Under the pieces are notes generated by a model. It saw only the letters and a program-made list of their open reading frames with translations, was not told where the DNA came from and made no database searches. A stretch of DNA of 64,000 nucleotides, from assembly GCF_946151055.1 (NCBI RefSeq), contig NZ_CAMGYZ010000007.1:248001-312000 (forward strand), read 5' to 3'. This document shows, one piece after another, positions 16,928 to 25,477 of the stretch. The DNA is from Bacillus sp. Marseille-Q3570 (GTDB lineage: Bacteria > Bacillota > Bacilli > Bacillales > Fictibacillaceae). Within the stretch, counting starts at the first letter, position 1, and every line of letters begins with the position of its first letter. Both the position numbers and the translations under genes were made by a program.

Positions 16928-18460
16928 ATGTTCAAAAAGACATTGCAGCTTACGATGTTCTTAGCAATTCTGATAAGTATATTCGTCTTCACGAAACCAT
17001 ACTGGGAGAATTGGATTGTCGGAGCGAATTGGATTCTTGGTGCGTTAAGTATCTTTTTTTCATTTTCTGCACTTTTCATCGGGATTGTCATCTTTTTAGA
17101 AAATCGGCATCCGTCACAGACGCTGACCTGGTTCGTTGTTTTGGCCGCATTTCCTTTAGTCGGTTTCTTTTTCTATATGATGTTTGGCCGGAATTATCGT
17201 AAAAAGAAAATGTTCGATCAAAAAGCGCTCACTGATGAAGAGGCTTTTTCGCGATTTGAACAGAATCGTGCCATCGATGATGATAATATGAAAATGATGG
17301 GTGATCATCAACGGTTGTTGTTCCAGTTAGCCCAGAGGCTAGGAAAGAGCCCGATTTCATTCAACACCGATACGAAGGTTCTTACTAATGGGAAAGAAAC
17401 CTACACTTGTATTCTTGAAGCCTTACGCAATGCGGAAGAACATATACATATGGAATATTATATTGTGCGTCATGATAATATCGGTAAAAAGATACAGACC
17501 ATCTTGATGGAAAAAGCGAAACAGGGAGTCGATGTCCGTTTCTTGTATGATGCAGTCGGAAGCTGGAAGCTCTCGCGCGATTATATTGATCAACTTCGGG
17601 ATGCAGGCGTTCAGGCTGTACCTTTTTTACCTGTTAAACTCCCTTTATTCAATAACAAGATCAACTACCGGAACCATCGGAAAATTGTCGTGATTGATGG
17701 GAATGTCGGTTTTGTAGGCGGGCTTAACATCGGTGATGAGTACTTAGGATTGAATCCCACTTACGGTTACTGGCGGGATACACATCTGATGGTAAAGGGA
17801 GAAGCGGTTAGAAGCTTACAGATCATCTTTTTGCAGGATTGGTATTCGATGACTGGAGAGACACTTTTGGAGCCGAATTATCTATCTCCTGAAATTCCGA
17901 GTGCCCAAGTCTATGGTGGTGTACAGATGATTGCTGGCGGACCCGATCATCAATGGGACATCATCAAGAAGTTATTTTTCTCGATGATCATCTCTGCTAA
18001 GAAATCAATTTGGATCACATCACCTTATTTCATACCTGATGAGGACATTCTGAATGCATTAAGAGTCGCTGCTTTAAGCGGTATCGATGTTCGGTTGTTA
18101 TTCCCTGCAAGACCGGATAAGAAGCTGCCATTCCATGCATCTAGATCTTATTTTCCAAGTCTTCTCGAAGCTGGTGTGAAGATCTACGAATATCGCAAGG
18201 GCTTTTTGCACAGTAAGATCATCATCGTCGACAATGAACTAGCTTCCATCGGTACAGCAAACATGGATATGAGAAGCTTCCATTTGAATTTCGAAGTGAA
18301 CGCATTTCTATACCGTACGAAAAGTACCTTGAGGCTGGTTGATGACTATATCCAGGATCTTGAGGATTCGACCCCCCTTGTCCTTGAGTCGTTCAACAAT
18401 CGGGCATTTTATTATAAAATCCTTGAATCTACATCAAGGCTCTTATCGCCACTGCTTTGA
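16928..18460 (+). CDS. cls: Cardiolipin synthase (phospholipase D family)
   Basis: A 510-residue membrane enzyme that makes cardiolipin from two phosphatidylglycerols. Two membrane helices occupy residues about 5-80. The two HKD catalytic motifs are plain: NHRKIVVIDGNVGFVGG in the first half and LHSKIIIVDNELASIGTAN in the second, each with the GG or GTAN tail of this family. Full length agrees with bacterial cls. In B. cereus relatives I recall a cls gene between mecA and coiA, which fits this position; B. subtilis lacks it here. The ATG follows AGAGGGATG. Confidence 0.92.
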   Translation: MFKKTLQLTMFLAILISIFVFTKPYWENWIVGANWILGALSIFFSFSALFIGIVIFLENRHPSQTLTWFVVLAAFPLVGFFFYMMFGRNYRKKKMFDQKALTDEEAFSRFEQNRAIDDDNMKMMGDHQRLLFQLAQRLGKSPISFNTDTKVLTNGKETYTCILEALRNAEEHIHMEYYIVRHDNIGKKIQTILMEKAKQGVDVRFLYDAVGSWKLSRDYIDQLRDAGVQAVPFLPVKLPLFNNKINYRNHRKIVVIDGNVGFVGGLNIGDEYLGLNPTYGYWRDTHLMVKGEAVRSLQIIFLQDWYSMTGETLLEPNYLSPEIPSAQVYGGVQMIAGGPDHQWDIIKKLFFSMIISAKKSIWITSPYFIPDEDILNALRVAALSGIDVRLLFPARPDKKLPFHASRSYFPSLLEAGVKIYEYRKGFLHSKIIIVDNELASIGTANMDMRSFHLNFEVNAFLYRTKSTLRLVDDYIQDLEDSTPLVLESFNNRAFYYKILESTSRLLSPLL

Positions 18461-18467
18461 AGGATTT

Positions 18468-18508
18468 ACAGAATCTTTTCTCCAGCGAGAAGGGTTCTGT
18501 TTTTTTAT
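18468..18508 (+). terminator. Terminator of cls
   Basis: ACAGAATCTTTTCTC and GAGAAGGGTTCTGT form a long stem with one bulge, followed by seven T residues. Confidence 0.85.
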
Positions 18509-18556
18509 ATGGAATATTACTGAGGTGCGAAAAATTCAATTGATAGAGGTGATTCA

Positions 18557-19744
18557 ATGCTTTTAGCGAATTCCAGCAACGGGCAGTGCATCAATCTGGC
18601 CGAAACCTGGAAAAAAGACGAGTTGGAAAAGCTCAGAGATATGGATACTTTCCAATGTCCTGTCTGTAATAAGGACGTTATCCTCAAGCTTGGCACAAAA
18701 AGGATCTGGCACTTTTCACACATCAGCGGCACGGCATGCGGAGTAGACACCGAACCAGAATCAACCTACCATTTGTTAGGGAAAAGACAATTGTATCAAT
18801 GGTTATCCACTCGAAACGTTACCCCAGAATTAGAACGATACTTTCCATTATTGAAGCAACGCCCCGACTTATATCTCCCTGGCTTATCGACAGCGATTGA
18901 ATATCAATGCGCAACAATCCCCATCGAGATTTTCAATAAACGTAATCATACCCTTCAAAATGCAGGAATCGAGCCTATTTGGATTCTGGGATCGAAAAGG
19001 CTATCCAGAATCAAGAATACCCGCTTCTATAGAATGGACGAACTTGCCTTCCAATCCTTACGATTCAACGACCGCTGCGACTTTTCTCCTTATATCTTGT
19101 ATTACTGCCCTCTAAGCTTATCCTTTACATTTCTACATTCCATCGTTCCATATACCTCAAGGACTATTCTTGCCTGTAAAAAGACCATCTCATCAAATCA
19201 AATCGTATATCCATTTCACGCAAATGAACTTGAGCCGCCTAATTTAAAGGATTTCCATACAGAATGGATTGTAAGAAGCATAACGACCCGCCTTTACATC
19301 CATTTGAATAAGGATCCCTCGGTCATGATGATGAAGAAACACCTGATGAAAAAAGGGATACCGGTGAGTCTTTTTCCAATTGAAGCTGGACTACCTTCTA
19401 AACACCTTTTTTGGTTCAACTCACCTGCATATGTGTGGCAAACCTGCTTCCTGATTGAAATCCTCCTTCCAATATCAATTGATTCCACTTTCTCATTTCG
19501 TCAAATCTTCCATAAATTCATTAAAACAATCAAGTTTTATAAAATCAGCACACGTCCTAACCTTGCAGATGAACAGAGTCATATTTCTTATGCATTGATG
19601 GATTATATGCAATGGTTATGTAAGTTCGGTGTACTGCGGAGAGTTGATGTGAATCACTTTATGAAAAAGAAAGAGCTCAAGTTTCCAGAATCGATCACTG
19701 ATGTTAGAAAAACGTTGAAACAGTATTTTAAAATTCAGGTGTAA
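18557..19744 (+). CDS. coiA: CoiA, competence-associated nuclease-like protein
   Basis: A 395-residue CoiA-family protein needed for processing of transforming DNA during competence. It has an N-terminal Cys pair (CPVC, residues about 34-37) with a nearby WHFSH motif, then a PD-(D/E)XK-like core seen as QRPDLYLPG followed by AIEYQCATI, where D, E and Q are the expected catalytic residues, and a helical C-terminal part. The ATG follows GAGGTGATTCA. Its place between mecA and pepF matches B. subtilis, apart from the intervening cls. Confidence 0.88.
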   Translation: MLLANSSNGQCINLAETWKKDELEKLRDMDTFQCPVCNKDVILKLGTKRIWHFSHISGTACGVDTEPESTYHLLGKRQLYQWLSTRNVTPELERYFPLLKQRPDLYLPGLSTAIEYQCATIPIEIFNKRNHTLQNAGIEPIWILGSKRLSRIKNTRFYRMDELAFQSLRFNDRCDFSPYILYYCPLSLSFTFLHSIVPYTSRTILACKKTISSNQIVYPFHANELEPPNLKDFHTEWIVRSITTRLYIHLNKDPSVMMMKKHLMKKGIPVSLFPIEAGLPSKHLFWFNSPAYVWQTCFLIEILLPISIDSTFSFRQIFHKFIKTIKFYKISTRPNLADEQSHISYALMDYMQWLCKFGVLRRVDVNHFMKKKELKFPESITDVRKTLKQYFKIQV

Positions 19745-19776
19745 AAAACCTTATTGCATGCTTTTTCAAGAAATTA

Positions 19777-19872
19777 ACGAGACTCCTGTGGGAACAGCAA
19801 ACCAGGCGAGATCAAGCAGTGAGGAAAGACTGAGAAGGTTTGCGGTTCACCCGTAGAAGGGAGTGGATTTTG
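19777..19872 (+). repeat. R2 interspersed repeat, copy a
   Basis: Begins GAGACTCCTGTGGGAACAGC, continues with CCAGGCGAGA and GCGGTTC, and ends AGAAGGGAGTGGATTT. It aligns along its whole length with the copy at 60890-60983. Repeats of this general type are common between Bacillus genes. Confidence 0.8.
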
Positions 19873-19989
19873 AAAATAAGAAATAAAAGCAAGTATATAA
19901 ATAATCCTGGATTTATCTGAAAAACATAGGAGAGAAAGAAAGGAAATTGGAACTGTCCCTCGAATTTTATACAGATGTAGGGATTGTTT

Positions 19990-20128
19990 TCTATAAAGAA
20001 AACATGGCAAAGCCAAGCTTAGGCGTAGGCTGAGCCATTCGTTACTCGAAAAAGCATTTGCTTTTCCTTCGTGCGGTGTATTGCTTCCGAAGCCGCCAGC
20101 TTGTGCACTTCTACTGAAGAAAGTATTT
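19990..20128 (-). repeat. R1 interspersed element, inverted copy interrupted by ~65 bp
   Basis: The left part (AAAGAAAACATGGCAAAG then CCAAGCTTAGGCGTAGG) and the right part (CTACTGAAGAAAGTATT) match the two ends of the R1 element found at 25062-25132. Between them lies an extra segment with CTCGAAAAAGCATTTGC and TTCGTGCGGTG, which resembles the inside of the long R2 copy at 25141-25400. It therefore looks like one repeat inserted in another. Confidence 0.65.
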
Positions 20129-20203
20129 TATCTTTTCTTTAAGTACTAGGAAACAACCTACCTGGACCAATAATTCTGTTAGAGGAAATAAGGAGGATTT
20201 TAA

Positions 20204-22024
20204 ATGGCAGAACAAGCAGTGAAATCATTACCGAAAAGAGATGAAATTCCGGTTGGAGATACTTGGGATTTAGAAGATATTTTCGAAACGGATGACGTAT
20301 GGGAAGAAGAATTCAAACAGGTAAAAGAATTGATTCCTCAGATTGATCAATTTCAGGGGAAACTGGGGGAATCGTCAGCAACCCTATATGAAGCCCTGCA
20401 GCTTCAAGATGAAATTACCAAACGGCTTGGAAAGTTGTATACATATGCGCATATGAGAAATGACCAGGATACAACGAATTCCTTCTACCAGGGGCTGAAT
20501 GATCGTGTGGCGACATTAGCGACTGAAACAAGCAGTCACCTTTCATATATCGTTCCTGAAATTCTTTCTTTAGATGAAAGTCAGATCAGATCCTTTGTGG
20601 AAGAGAATGATGACTTGAAGCTATACGATCATTTTCTAGATGAAATCAACAGAAGCCGTCCTCATGTGTTGTCTCAAAAAGAGGAAGCGCTGCTCGCAGG
20701 TGTAAGTGAAGTGACGAACAATGCGAGTAATACGTTCGGCATGTTGAATAATGCGGACCTCAAGTTTCCGACAGTCAAAGATGAAAATGGGGAAGAGGTT
20801 GAGCTAACGCATGGTCGTTATATCCGCTTCTTGGAAAGTGATGATCAGGAAGTCCGCAAGAATGCTTTCAAGGCGATGTATGGAACTTATGACAAATTCA
20901 AAAATACATTTGCGAGTACATTAAGTGGAACAGTGAAAAAAGATAATTTCAATGCAAGAGTAAGGAAGTATGATTCTGCACGTCAAGCTGCACTTGATGC
21001 AAACAATATCCCTGAGACGGTCTACGATAATCTCGTGGAGACGGTGAATGACAATCTTCATCTGATGCACCGTTATGTGAAACTTCGGAAAGAAGCTCTC
21101 GGCTTGGATGAATTGCACATGTATGATCTCTACACACCGATTGTGAAAGATGTGAAAATGGAGATCCCTTATGATGAGGCGAAAGGCCTTGTCGTAAAGA
21201 GTCTATCACCACTTGGAGAAGAATACGTCAATATCGTTAAAGAAGGCTATGAAAAGCGATGGATCGATGTCCAGGAGAACGTAGGAAAGAGAAGTGGAGC
21301 ATATTCTTCCGGAGCTTATGGGACGATGCCATATATACTTATGAATTGGCAGGACAACGTAAACAACCTGTTTACTCTGACGCATGAAATCGGACACTCC
21401 GTTCACAGCTACTACACACGCGATACACAACCATATCCATATGCGAACTATTCGATTTTTGTTGCGGAAGTAGCTTCTACTTGTAATGAAGCATTGTTGA
21501 ATGAATATATGCTCAGCATTACAGATGACAAGAAGAAGAAATTATACTTGTTGAACCATCTTCTTGAAGGATTCCGAGGCACCGTTTTCCGTCAGACGAT
21601 GTTCGCGGAGTTCGAACAATTGATCCATGAACGGGCAGCTGCTGGTGAAGCCTTGACTCCTGATTTGTTTACAAAACTCTATTATGAACTAAATGAAAAA
21701 TACTTTGGCGAAGACATCATCATTGATGAGGAAATCGGACTTGAATGGGCAAGGATTCCTCACTTCTATTACAACTACTATGTATATCAATATGCAACTG
21801 GCTTCAGTGCAGCCGCTTCGCTTTCTAAACAGATTTTAGATGAAGGCGCGCCGGCAGTTGAACGATATCTTGAATTCTTGAAAGCTGGAAGTTCTGATTA
21901 TCCAATCGAAGTCTTGAAGAAGGCAGGAGTGGATATGACGAGCAGCAAACCAATCGAGGAAGCTCTTTCGGTATTTGAATCCGTATTGGGTGAAATGGAA
22001 GAGTTACTTTTCGAAACAGAATAA
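20204..22024 (+). CDS. pepF: Oligoendopeptidase F (M3 metallopeptidase)
   Basis: A 606-residue cytoplasmic zinc peptidase that cuts peptides of roughly 7-17 residues. The zinc site is HEIGHSVHSYY at about residue 393, with a downstream Glu in the VAEVAST segment as third ligand, the usual M3 arrangement. The N-terminal helical half (VGDTWDLEDIF) is typical of PepF. It can process peptides imported by Opp, and in B. subtilis PepF (YjbG) affects sporulation when overproduced. Ribosome site AAGGAGG; terminator follows directly. Confidence 0.93.
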   Translation: MAEQAVKSLPKRDEIPVGDTWDLEDIFETDDVWEEEFKQVKELIPQIDQFQGKLGESSATLYEALQLQDEITKRLGKLYTYAHMRNDQDTTNSFYQGLNDRVATLATETSSHLSYIVPEILSLDESQIRSFVEENDDLKLYDHFLDEINRSRPHVLSQKEEALLAGVSEVTNNASNTFGMLNNADLKFPTVKDENGEEVELTHGRYIRFLESDDQEVRKNAFKAMYGTYDKFKNTFASTLSGTVKKDNFNARVRKYDSARQAALDANNIPETVYDNLVETVNDNLHLMHRYVKLRKEALGLDELHMYDLYTPIVKDVKMEIPYDEAKGLVVKSLSPLGEEYVNIVKEGYEKRWIDVQENVGKRSGAYSSGAYGTMPYILMNWQDNVNNLFTLTHEIGHSVHSYYTRDTQPYPYANYSIFVAEVASTCNEALLNEYMLSITDDKKKKLYLLNHLLEGFRGTVFRQTMFAEFEQLIHERAAAGEALTPDLFTKLYYELNEKYFGEDIIIDEEIGLEWARIPHFYYNYYVYQYATGFSAAASLSKQILDEGAPAVERYLEFLKAGSSDYPIEVLKKAGVDMTSSKPIEEALSVFESVLGEMEELLFETE

Positions 22025-22028
22025 TAAA

Positions 22029-22064
22029 TACCGGGCTGGCTGCGAGGTCAGCCCGGTTAAATTT
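22029..22064. terminator. Bidirectional terminator between pepF and the small membrane protein
   Basis: ACCGGGCTGGC and GTCAGCCCGGT form an 11-base near-perfect stem around TGCGAG, followed by TAAATTTT on the plus strand; the minus-strand gene ends within it. Confidence 0.8.
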
Positions 22065-22233
22065 TAAAGCCCTTGAATCGGTTGCGGCTGTTGATACGGG
22101 CAAGAATATAGAAAATGGATATGAATAGCAGTGGTGTTGCTATGAATAAGGGGAAAATGTGGAGGAAGCCGAAAACGACCAGGACGAAACTGACCATGAC
22201 CCCAAAAACTCCTAGAATCATCCCTAATTGCAT
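22057..22233 (-). CDS. Small two-helix membrane protein
   Basis: A 58-residue protein, from ATG 22233, with AAAGGAG eleven bases upstream. Two hydrophobic stretches fill residues about 3-23 and 26-46, separated by a short HIFP turn, and the tail is basic (ARINSRNRFKG). I do not recognise a family. The strong ribosome site, clean hydrophobic pattern and shared terminator make a real gene likely. Confidence 0.65.
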   Translation of the reverse strand: MQLGMILGVFGVMVSFVLVVFGFLHIFPLFIATPLLFISIFYILARINSRNRFKGFKI

Positions 22234-22304
22234 GATATCAATCTCCTTTCACTACAGTTTATGAATTCAAGAAATAAAACATGCTTTCCGGATGGAGGCA
22301 GAGT

Positions 22305-22742
22305 GTGAGAAATCGGAGTGGAATCATTCTAATACAATCAAATCATATAGCCCTGATCAAACGTATGAAAAAATCACAGACCTATTATGTTATCCCTGGC
22401 GGTGGTATAGAAGATGTTGAAACCCCGGAGGAAGCAGCGCGTAGAGAGGCAAAGGAAGAATTGGGCGTCAACGTCATGCTTAAAGGATTGCTCCATACAG
22501 AAAATTGGAACGGTATGCAGTATTATTTTCTTGCCGAAATCATTGACGGTAAGTTTGGAAATGGCAGTGGGGCAGAGATGAATGGCAAGAATGAAGCTGA
22601 AGGGAAGTACATCCCGATGTGGGTTAATGTCACGGAGCTGACAGAGCTTCCGCTGCGTCCAAAATCAATCATTGATAAAATACTCAGTCTGCCAGAAAGA
22701 AAACTCTGCAAGGGCCAAGCCTTAGCGCAGGATGAGTCGTAG
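22305..22742 (+). CDS. NUDIX hydrolase with repeat-derived C-terminus
   Basis: A 145-residue protein with a complete NUDIX box (GGGIEDVETPEEAARREAKE followed by ELGV), which binds the metal for pyrophosphate-bond hydrolysis. The PRPKSII region and overall length fit small ADP-ribose/NTP pyrophosphohydrolases; the substrate is not deducible. GTG 22305 is chosen because GGAGG lies six bases upstream; ATG 22281 has no ribosome site. The last 14 or so codons lie inside an inverted R1 repeat, so the natural C-terminus has been replaced or extended by repeat insertion. Confidence 0.82.
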   Translation: MRNRSGIILIQSNHIALIKRMKKSQTYYVIPGGGIEDVETPEEAARREAKEELGVNVMLKGLLHTENWNGMQYYFLAEIIDGKFGNGSGAEMNGKNEAEGKYIPMWVNVTELTELPLRPKSIIDKILSLPERKLCKGQALAQDES

Positions 22743-22750
22743 TTGCCCTC
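22694..22750 (-). repeat. R1 interspersed element, inverted copy fused to the NUDIX gene
   Basis: AGAAAGAAAACTCTGCAAGG then CCAAGCCTTAGCGCAGGATG and AGTTGCC align with the reverse of the complete R1 copy at 59335-59400. The distal third is missing. The NUDIX stop codon lies within the element. Confidence 0.7.
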
Positions 22751-22790
22751 AACCAATATTCAACATCATTCTTTAACAAAGCCTAGATGT

Positions 22791-22826
22791 AAAAAAGGGG
22801 TCTGACTCATGCGTCAGCCCCTTCAA
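22791..22826. terminator. Terminator at the end of spxH
   Basis: AAGGGGTCTGAC and GTCAGCCCCTT form a stem with one mismatch around a six-base loop. T-rich sequence follows on the minus strand, so it ends the yjbI-spxH transcript; an A-tract on the plus strand suggests it mainly works for the minus direction. Confidence 0.75.
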
Positions 22827-23724
22827 TAAAACGCCAAAAGGTTCCGTGTTTTACTGGAACTCTTTCAACCTTTTGCTGTAAGACAAATTTTTTAAGTTGT
22901 TTCTCCACTTCACGTTCACTTAGATTATAAACTTCTGAAATTTCTTTTGTAGCCACGAATTGATACTTTTTCAAAAAATACTCCATTGGCGGTGGGGGAC
23001 ATTTTTTCGGTAATTCCCCGAGAAGTTCTTCCAGAATATGAACATAAATTTCATATGAGTACATTCCGGTAATTTTTATGCCTTCGTCTGAAGTATCACT
23101 GAAAAAAACAAGCGATGGCAGCTGATTGACTTCCATCTCCTGTGTCGTTTTTACGTCACACTGGAACGCTTTTACTGCGCTTTCTGAATGAAGGTCTTTT
23201 TGGAACTCATTCACATCGAGGCCAGCTTCATCTGCACATTGCACCAGTACATCCAATTTCGTGATATTCTGCTTTTGGAGAAATAATTCTTCTCTTAATT
23301 TTCTCAGGAAGCGTACACCGTTCGATTTTCCTTGTAATTCAGCAGCTTTTACTGCAATCGAAGCGATATAGGGAGTTTGAATCGGATCTTCATACCACAC
23401 ATCACCATCACAAGACATCCCGGAGCGATTGGCGGTGATTTCCCATTTCTTTGCAACATCTTCTTTCGAACAAATCCCATTCCGCTTTTGGATTGCTGAG
23501 TTCCAGTAATCGAGTGTACCCCCCATCAAATGTCTTAGTCGAATGTGATTTCCGAACTCGATCTGCAACTTTTTTATGACAGGTTCAAGGCCCCAGCATT
23601 CTGGACATAGAGGATCAACGAATGAGTATATTTCAATGGGACGATTCTTATATGAAGTTGGTAATTCGCACTCACATTCGATAGCGTTTTTTGCTTCTGT
23701 TGATTCTGTCTTGTGCTTCGTCAA
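22807..23724 (-). CDS. spxH: SpxH (YjbH), ClpXP adaptor for Spx degradation
   Basis: A 305-residue DsbA/FrnE-like thioredoxin-fold protein. The Cys pair is C40-P-E-C43 in FVDPLCPECWG, after an N-terminal Cys/Glu segment (IECECE) seen in some YjbH proteins. In B. subtilis YjbH presents Spx to ClpXP in unstressed cells and aggregates under stress, raising Spx. The start is TTG 23724, preceded by AAAGGAG. It follows the truncated haemoglobin gene by 24 bases, matching the yjbIH operon of B. subtilis. Its target spx is in the same window. Confidence 0.92.
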   Translation of the reverse strand: MTKHKTESTEAKNAIECECELPTSYKNRPIEIYSFVDPLCPECWGLEPVIKKLQIEFGNHIRLRHLMGGTLDYWNSAIQKRNGICSKEDVAKKWEITANRSGMSCDGDVWYEDPIQTPYIASIAVKAAELQGKSNGVRFLRKLREELFLQKQNITKLDVLVQCADEAGLDVNEFQKDLHSESAVKAFQCDVKTTQEMEVNQLPSLVFFSDTSDEGIKITGMYSYEIYVHILEELLGELPKKCPPPPMEYFLKKYQFVATKEISEVYNLSEREVEKQLKKFVLQQKVERVPVKHGTFWRFIEGADA

Positions 23725-23748
23725 TGGTTATTCTCCTTTCTATCGCTC

Positions 23749-24120
23749 TTATTCAGGATTGTTAACCATGTGATGGGCTGTCATCGTCAAACGGCTGTAT
23801 ATCTGTTCTTTATAAGGGCTTTCCAGGTTGACTTCTTCCATTGCTTCCTTCATACAAGATAGCCACGCTTCCGCTCGTCGAGGTGTGATTGGAAACGGCA
23901 TATGTCTTGCCCTTAACATCGGATGGCCATGTTCTTCACTATATAATGGCGGCCCTCCTAAAAACTGGGTTAAAAATTGTTTCTGTTTTCTTATCGTTTC
24001 AGTTAAATCATCTGGAAATATCGGAGCGAGGTCTGGATGAGCTTGTACGCGAGGATAGAAAGCCTCTACAAGCTTATCAACCATTTCTCTACCGCCGATA
24101 GCTTCAAATGGTGTATTCAT
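23749..24120 (-). CDS. yjbI: YjbI, group II truncated haemoglobin
   Basis: A 123-residue haem protein of the trHbO type. The proximal His is in LRARHMPFPI, the Trp of the G helix is in RAEAWLSCM, and the FLGGPPLYSEEHG segment is the family signature. Such proteins bind oxygen very tightly and may act in redox or NO chemistry. It is the first gene of the yjbI-spxH operon. The ribosome site is weak (GGCAGGTAACGA). Confidence 0.92.
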   Translation of the reverse strand: MNTPFEAIGGREMVDKLVEAFYPRVQAHPDLAPIFPDDLTETIRKQKQFLTQFLGGPPLYSEEHGHPMLRARHMPFPITPRRAEAWLSCMKEAMEEVNLESPYKEQIYSRLTMTAHHMVNNPE

Positions 24121-24333
24121 AATTCGTTACCTGCCTTATTTTGTTCCAACTTGAAAAAGTATAATCATACTTTATTCTAAGCATGAAGTTATTACTTATT
24201 TTAGCAATGCGATTATTGTTTCGGCAAACATTCTGATTTACAGTTCATTTGACCTTGTATTCACCTTGCAAAAGTTCAAAAAAAACCCATCCGAAAATGA
24301 GTTTTTGCACGACAGGATTTTATTCCATTCATC

Positions 24334-24948
24334 TCAGGCACGGTGATAATTGGACATTACTTTGCTGACATAACTTTTCGTTTCGGTGAACGGCGGGATT
24401 CCGTCATATCGATCGACATTCCCAGGACCAGCATTGTAAGCGGCAAGTGCATTCTGAATATTGCCGTCATAGCGATCAATCATTTGTCTTAAATATTTTG
24501 CTCCACCCATGATGTTCTCTTCAGGATTATAGGGATTTCTGACGCCAAGAGCCTCAGCGGTTTTCGGCATCAGCTGCATCAATCCCATAGCACCTGCAGG
24601 ACTTGTACTCAAGGTATTGAAACTTGATTCTTGTTTGATGACAGCTTCAATCAAGCCAGGATCAAGATCGTACTTCGCCGCTGCTTTGTTTATATATGTA
24701 CCATACTGATTGTCGGTCGATATAGTCGGAGTCGTTTCCATCAGTGGAGTCTTCATCATGACTGCCGAATTCAATTCCATTGGTCTCAAGTTGTGATCGC
24801 TTGAAGCATCCACCGGTTTAATAAATGACTGGAGAGCTTCCTCAAACATCTTACTCCAAACTGAATCGACAGAAGAAGTTTTCGGTCCAATCTGAAATTG
24901 ACTCAGTGATTGTAGTTCTATTAATGATCGGATCAATTGACTGTTCAA
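24334..24948 (-). CDS. cwlQ: CwlQ (YjbJ), lytic transglycosylase/muramidase
   Basis: A 204-residue protein with a C-terminal SLT domain (about residues 85-200). The catalytic Glu lies in VIKQESSFN; the downstream [10 protein letters not shown] and [13 protein letters not shown] motifs are those of soluble lytic transglycosylases. The first 80 residues show no classical signal peptide, as in B. subtilis CwlQ. The likely start is TTG 24948, giving [13 protein letters not shown]. It acts on peptidoglycan glycan strands. It sits alone between yjbI and a repeat-filled gap. Confidence 0.88.
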   Translation of the reverse strand: MNSQLIRSLIELQSLSQFQIGPKTSSVDSVWSKMFEEALQSFIKPVDASSDHNLRPMELNSAVMMKTPLMETTPTISTDNQYGTYINKAAAKYDLDPGLIEAVIKQESSFNTLSTSPAGAMGLMQLMPKTAEALGVRNPYNPEENIMGGAKYLRQMIDRYDGNIQNALAAYNAGPGNVDRYDGIPPFTETKSYVSKVMSNYHRA

Positions 24949-25061
24949 ACGTCATCCCTACTTTCGTAAACTACCTTCATCATAGCAAAGCGCATTCCCA
25001 TAAACAACGAATTTTGACAAAAATTTCATATCACATTAAAGATGGCTGTTTTCGCAAACAA

Positions 25062-25132
25062 AATACTTTCTTCAGTATAAGGGCACTAAGGCTCGACCTA
25101 CAAAAGGCTTGGTCTCGCCAAGTTTTCTTTTT
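25062..25132 (+). repeat. R1 interspersed element, forward copy
   Basis: Starts AATACTTTCTTCAGTATAAG, contains CACTAAGGCTC and AAAGGCTTGG, and ends CCAAGTTTTCTTTTT. Ends are inverted repeats of each other (ACTTTCTT / AAGAAAACT type). Confidence 0.7.
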
Positions 25133-25140
25133 AAAAGTCG

Positions 25141-25400
25141 TTGATTTCCGATCCAGGATGCTCGCTTTCCGCGGGCGGTATGGTGAGCCCACTCGTCGCC
25201 TTGCGACCCTTTTCAAGGAAGCATTTGTGCTCCTGCGTCTACAAGAAAGTCCTGACGAAGCGAGCTTCCTCGTCGCATGCCTTGCGAGGAGATTATTCAG
25301 GTAGTAGGCACGCTGATCCCGCAGGACAAGGAAAGCTTCGGCAGCGTTCCATCGCACGAAGAAAATACGATTTTCATTTTCGAGGAGTCCCGCACCTTGC
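25141..25400 (-). repeat. R2 interspersed repeat, long inverted copy c
   Basis: On the minus strand it begins GGGACTCCTCGAAAATG and ends CCGCGGAAAGCGAGCATCC, matching the two ends of the R2 copies at 19777 and 60890. Its inner part is longer, about 260 bp in all, with inverted segments such as GCATGCGACGAGGAAGC. Confidence 0.65.
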
Positions 25401-25477
25401 CCCCTAGGTTTTTAAAATGACTAAAAAGCAACTATCTTTTAGAAAAGAGCCTTAAAGATTTAATCAGTAGATACTGC

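Larger units (their letters stand above)
19745..20203. other. Repeat-rich intergenic region between coiA and pepF
   Basis: About 460 bp with no gene. It contains a forward R2 repeat (19777-19872) and an inverted R1 element split by a foreign segment (19990-20128). The last 40 bases carry the pepF ribosome site AAGGAGG. Confidence 0.7.
24949..25477. other. Repeat-filled intergenic region between cwlQ and yjbK
   Basis: About 530 bp with no credible gene: open frames on both strands here follow repeats. It holds an R1 element (25062-25132) next to a long inverted R2 copy (25141-25400). A short hairpin-like region after 25405 precedes the end of yjbK. Confidence 0.7.

Noticed and set aside
25031-25407. 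Open frames on both strands of about 90-160 codons
   Set aside because: They follow repeats R1 and R2, are rich in Arg/Ser/Cys from repeat translation and lack ribosome sites.
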